Assembly (NCBI GenBank): GCA_023392635.1
Contig: JAEVYS010000034.1
Span: 1 to 32,845 of the forward strand
DNA: 32,845 nucleotides
Origin: Actinomycetes bacterium
Lineage (GTDB): Bacteria; Actinomycetota; Actinomycetes; Propionibacteriales; Propionibacteriaceae
Direction of reading: 5' to 3'
The notes beneath the pieces were generated by a model, which did no database searches, was not told the DNA's origin, and was given only the letters and a program-made list of their open reading frames with translations. Both the position numbers and the translations under genes were made by a program. Shown here one piece after another: positions 30,834 through 32,845 of this stretch (within the stretch, counting starts at the first letter, position 1; each line of letters opens with the position of its first letter).

Positions 30834-32342
30834 CTATTCCGGTTCGGTGCCGGGGCGGGGGATGCCGATCTTGTCCAGGATGCGCCGGCGTCCGCTGGTG
30901 TAGGCGACCTCCATGTCACCGAACCCGATCGTGCCGCCGTCGGCCACCACGCCCTTGGCAGTGACGCCGCCGAAGCGGGCGTCGAGGCGCACGGCCACCT
31001 GGTGGCCGCCGGAGGCTCGAGCACCGCTCGCCGAGCCGCTCAGGCCGGTCAGCTCGGTGGCGCCGACCGGGGCGGTGAGCTTCATCCGTCGTCCGGAGAC
31101 CACCAGCTCGCCGATGTTCCTGCCGTTGCTGCGGAACGTGAGGACGCCGCTCATCGGCGGGGTCAGCAGCATGCGGGCGACCATCAGGACGAGCAGGGCC
31201 CCGGCCAACAGCCCGACGATGCCGCCGGCGGTGGGCAGCAGGGTGGGCGGCAGCTTGATCGGAGCGGCCGGGACGGCGGCCGTCCCGTCGATGGCGGGAC
31301 GGAAGTCCAGGCCGATGCTTCCCAGCGCCTTCCCCCAGGAGGAGCTGATGCTCGCTCGGAGCCCCACCTGGGTGTTGACGCCACCGCTACCCGTGACCCG
31401 GGCCTGCATGTGCACCGTGGCCGTGCCGCCGGGCTCCAGCTGGATGCTGGCGGGCAGGCCGCTCAGTTCGACCGTCAGGCCGGCGGGTGCCTGCGCGGTG
31501 AGGTCGCTGAGCACGACCGGGATGTGTGGATAGGGCGACGTGAAGTCGAGCTGGACGTCCACCGGGGTGCCGTCGGCCAGCGCCGCGCCCAGGTCCCCCG
31601 TCCAGCGAACCGCGATGTTCTGGGAGACCTCGTCCTTCAGCGCTTCTGCCGCCTGCAGCTTCAGCAGGTCCTGCCCGACCTGCGCGAAACGGTCACCCAC
31701 CTGCTCCGGCGCGACCTCGCGAGCATCCGCGAACACCTTCTTCAGCAGCCCGGCGTCGGTGGTCGCCTGCAGCGACACGGCATAGGCGGCCACCTGGTGC
31801 GTCGCAGCCAGCGTCGCGGCACGGGAACGCAGGTCCTTCCACGCCGACGAATTCTCCTTTTCGTACGGCGACCCGGGCGCGTCCAGCTTCCCGTCGGTGA
31901 TCAGGATCAGGGCCACCTGGCCGTGTGCCGGCGACTGCTCGAGGGCCGCCAGGCCGGCAGCGATCGCCTTCCCGATGTCGGTGTGCGTGCCCTTGGCGGT
32001 CGCGGGCAGCCCCGCGAGCACGGCCGCCCTGTTCTCCCCGACCACGCCCTCGAAGCGGGAGGTCACCTTGTTGTCGAACGTCATCAGGGCAACCCGGTCG
32101 TCGGAGTCGAGGCTGTCGACCAGCTTCCCGAGCTCCCTGCGCAGGTTCGTGTAGCGCCCCCCGGCGTTCATCGAGCCGGAGGTGTCCGCCATCACCACAT
32201 AGGTGGCGGGCTCCGACGTGAGTCCGAGCGCGGCCACCACCTCGTCGACCCCCAGGGAGTCCGCGGCTGCCGCCGGGGCTCCCAGCAGGGCCCCGCCGAC
32301 GAGCGTCAGCGCCACGGCCCCCAGCCTCGCCCAGCTACGCAT
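30834..32342 (-). CDS. Secreted, membrane-anchored VWA domain protein
   Basis: A 502-residue protein with a signal peptide (residues 1-27, ending GAPAAAAD), a VWA domain and a C-terminal membrane anchor. The metal-ion-dependent adhesion site is complete: Asp53-Thr-Ser55-Gly-Ser57 (MADTSGSM), a Thr in GTHTDIGKAIAAGL and Asp in LILITDGKLD. A beta-rich region (about 230-360) follows, then a hydrophobic helix (about 375-400, GGIVGLLAGALLVLMVARMLL). About 100 residues on the inner side end in GRRRILDKIGIPRPG; I do not recognise this domain. Such VWA proteins act in protein-protein contacts at the surface and occur near Tad loci. ATG 32342 has GAGGGG 4 bp upstream. It is divergent from the flp pilin gene and shares its control region. 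Confidence 0.85.
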   Translation of the reverse strand: MRSWARLGAVALTLVGGALLGAPAAAADSLGVDEVVAALGLTSEPATYVVMADTSGSMNAGGRYTNLRRELGKLVDSLDSDDRVALMTFDNKVTSRFEGVVGENRAAVLAGLPATAKGTHTDIGKAIAAGLAALEQSPAHGQVALILITDGKLDAPGSPYEKENSSAWKDLRSRAATLAATHQVAAYAVSLQATTDAGLLKKVFADAREVAPEQVGDRFAQVGQDLLKLQAAEALKDEVSQNIAVRWTGDLGAALADGTPVDVQLDFTSPYPHIPVVLSDLTAQAPAGLTVELSGLPASIQLEPGGTATVHMQARVTGSGGVNTQVGLRASISSSWGKALGSIGLDFRPAIDGTAAVPAAPIKLPPTLLPTAGGIVGLLAGALLVLMVARMLLTPPMSGVLTFRSNGRNIGELVVSGRRMKLTAPVGATELTGLSGSASGARASGGHQVAVRLDARFGGVTAKGVVADGGTIGFGDMEVAYTSGRRRILDKIGIPRPGTEPE

Positions 32343-32356
32343 GCTGCCCCTCTTAT

Positions 32357-32373
32357 GTCCTCTAACGGGTGAC
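32357..32373. promoter_or_regulatory. Operator-like palindrome, site 9 (17-bp form)
   Basis: GTCCTCTAACGGGTGAC keeps the GTC/GAC ends and GGG but lacks one central base. It lies 14 bp upstream of the VWA start codon, next to its ribosome-binding site. Confidence 0.5.
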
Positions 32374-32399
32374 TCGATTACCCGAAATGCACCAAAGAT

Positions 32400-32416
32400 G
32401 TCCTCTTTCGGGGGAC
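32400..32416. promoter_or_regulatory. Operator-like palindrome, site 10 (17-bp form)
   Basis: GTCCTCTTTCGGGGGAC, again 17 bp, with its centre 43 bp from that of site 9. Its centre lies about 100 bp upstream of the predicted flp start and about 25 bp inside the predicted VWA leader. Confidence 0.55.
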
Positions 32417-32440
32417 CTGTAGTGGCCCTTGCGCGACTAC

Positions 32441-32470
32441 TTTATACGCTCCCGGGACTTTCTTCACCAA
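32441..32470 (-). promoter_or_regulatory. Candidate promoter of the VWA gene
   Basis: On the minus strand, TTGGTG (32465-32470), an 18-bp spacer and TATAAA (32441-32446). TAAAGT, 2 bp further on, is an alternative -10. Sites 9 and 10 would lie in the transcribed leader of about 95 bases. Confidence 0.45.
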
Positions 32471-32475
32471 ACCTT

Positions 32476-32503
32476 TTGACATCGGTAGGTTCTGGTGTAA
32501 TCA
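32476..32503 (+). promoter_or_regulatory. Promoter of the flp pilin gene
   Basis: A consensus TTGACA (32476-32481), a 16-bp spacer and TAATCA (32498-32503). Its -35 box is only 5 bp from that of the divergent VWA promoter, so the two polymerases would compete. The leader is about 75 bases. Confidence 0.6.
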
Positions 32504-32586
32504 TTCTTCTCGAAGTGGCTCTGGGCGGGATGGTAATCCGGGGTCACAGGCGGAAACCTATCCCACGGACCTGAAAGGGGTCTCTC

Positions 32587-32763
32587 ATGAAGAACCTGCC
32601 CGCAAAGATCGTCGGCTCCGTCGTCGCCACCAAGGAGCGCGGTGCCACCGCCGTTGAGTACGGCATCATGGTCGCGCTCATCGCCGCCGTCATCATCACC
32701 GTCGTGACCAGCATCGGGACCAACATGACCACCATGTTCAGCTCCGTCGCCGGCAAGCTCTGA
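32587..32763 (+). CDS. flp: Flp/Fap-type pilin subunit
   Basis: A 58-residue pilin, the building block of thin Tad (type IVc) pili. The leader has basic residues and ends at Gly in KERGATAVEYG, where a TadV-type prepilin peptidase would cut after Gly. The mature protein begins ATAVEYGIMVALIA with the conserved Glu5-Tyr6 pair. A single hydrophobic helix follows, and the protein ends TMFSSVAGKL. Length and pattern are typical of Flp pilins. ATG 32587 is preceded by AAAGGGG at 6 bp, a strong ribosome-binding site suited to a highly made subunit. A TTGACA promoter lies upstream and a long GC hairpin after the stop, so it is probably transcribed alone. Assembly genes are not in view to the right edge. 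Confidence 0.92.
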   Translation: MKNLPAKIVGSVVATKERGATAVEYGIMVALIAAVIITVVTSIGTNMTTMFSSVAGKL

Positions 32764-32795
32764 TCCTGGCGTCCGTAGCCTGTTGAGGCGCCCCC

Positions 32796-32819
32796 GGCGG
32801 GCCCCCCGGGGGCCCCGCC
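32796..32819 (+). terminator. GC hairpin after the flp gene
   Basis: A 24-bp near-perfect palindrome (22 of 24 positions symmetric) built from GGCGGGCCCCC and GGGGGCCCCGCC, 32 bp after the flp stop. It would favour a monocistronic pilin message. No T-run is present. Confidence 0.55.
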
Positions 32820-32845
32820 CCCACAGGCCCCCCGCCCCCCCACCC

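Noticed and set aside
1174..32416. The palindromes as RNA terminators
   Set aside because: Most lie upstream of genes and away from 3' ends, ends GTC/GAC are conserved as in a protein-binding site, and the tadG and flp genes already have longer, different hairpins. Site 8, close after the VWA stop codon, is the only possible exception.
32544..32843. A 99-codon minus-strand frame over the flp gene
   Set aside because: It is antisense to a clear pilin gene with promoter and ribosome-binding site, and starts in the low-complexity GC hairpin region.

Overview
The window is G+C-rich (roughly 70% by eye) with actinobacterial traits: many GTG starts, no U-rich terminators, an LAxTG-type sortase signal, DUF11 and DUF5979-like surface repeats, and Tad/Flp pilus genes. 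I read it as an Actinomycetes chromosome. Propionibacteriales is a guess only. I see no rRNA, tRNA, CRISPR array, phage gene or insertion sequence.

Left part (1-12017), housekeeping and accessory genes. In order: the 3' end of a possible flavodoxin-type gene; an aldo/keto reductase; a secreted tripeptidyl-aminopeptidase-type hydrolase; a convergent GNAT acetyltransferase; a 480-bp gap with strong hairpins; a DHA2-type drug efflux pump; a Nudix hydrolase; a Na+/H+ antiporter that has lost its middle and its frame; an adenine/adenosine deaminase; a large TPR-like membrane protein (minus strand); a small GNAT-like protein; and a divergent lipoprotein amidase of the Amidase_3 family.

Centre (12037-28017), one reading frame of 5326 codons on the minus strand, almost half the window. 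It encodes a secreted, sortase-anchored surface fibre. Its order is signal peptide, choice-of-anchor-K-like head, about 15 DUF5979/SpaA-like domains, 27 DUF11 repeats, an Asp-rich linker, LAYTG, a membrane segment and a basic tail. The DUF11 repeats have a second-order period: 24 of them form eight copies of an A-B-C triplet of about 1.08 kb, and every repeat ends in a Cys pair.

Right part (28411-32763), surface appendage genes. A TadE-like gene and a TadG-like VWA gene overlap as an operon on the minus strand. A membrane-anchored VWA protein lies upstream on the same strand. Divergent from it is a 58-residue Flp pilin gene. The Tad ATPase, platform proteins and prepilin peptidase are not in the window and may lie to the right.

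The observation that ties this together is a family of 17-18 bp palindromes, consensus GTCMCCCNTTCGGGNGAC. I found ten, all in gene-free DNA: one before the secreted peptidase, three before the giant fibre gene, four between the VWA and tadE genes, and two between the VWA and flp genes. Several are spaced 33-37 bp apart. They look like operators of an unidentified regulator controlling a surface/pilus regulon.
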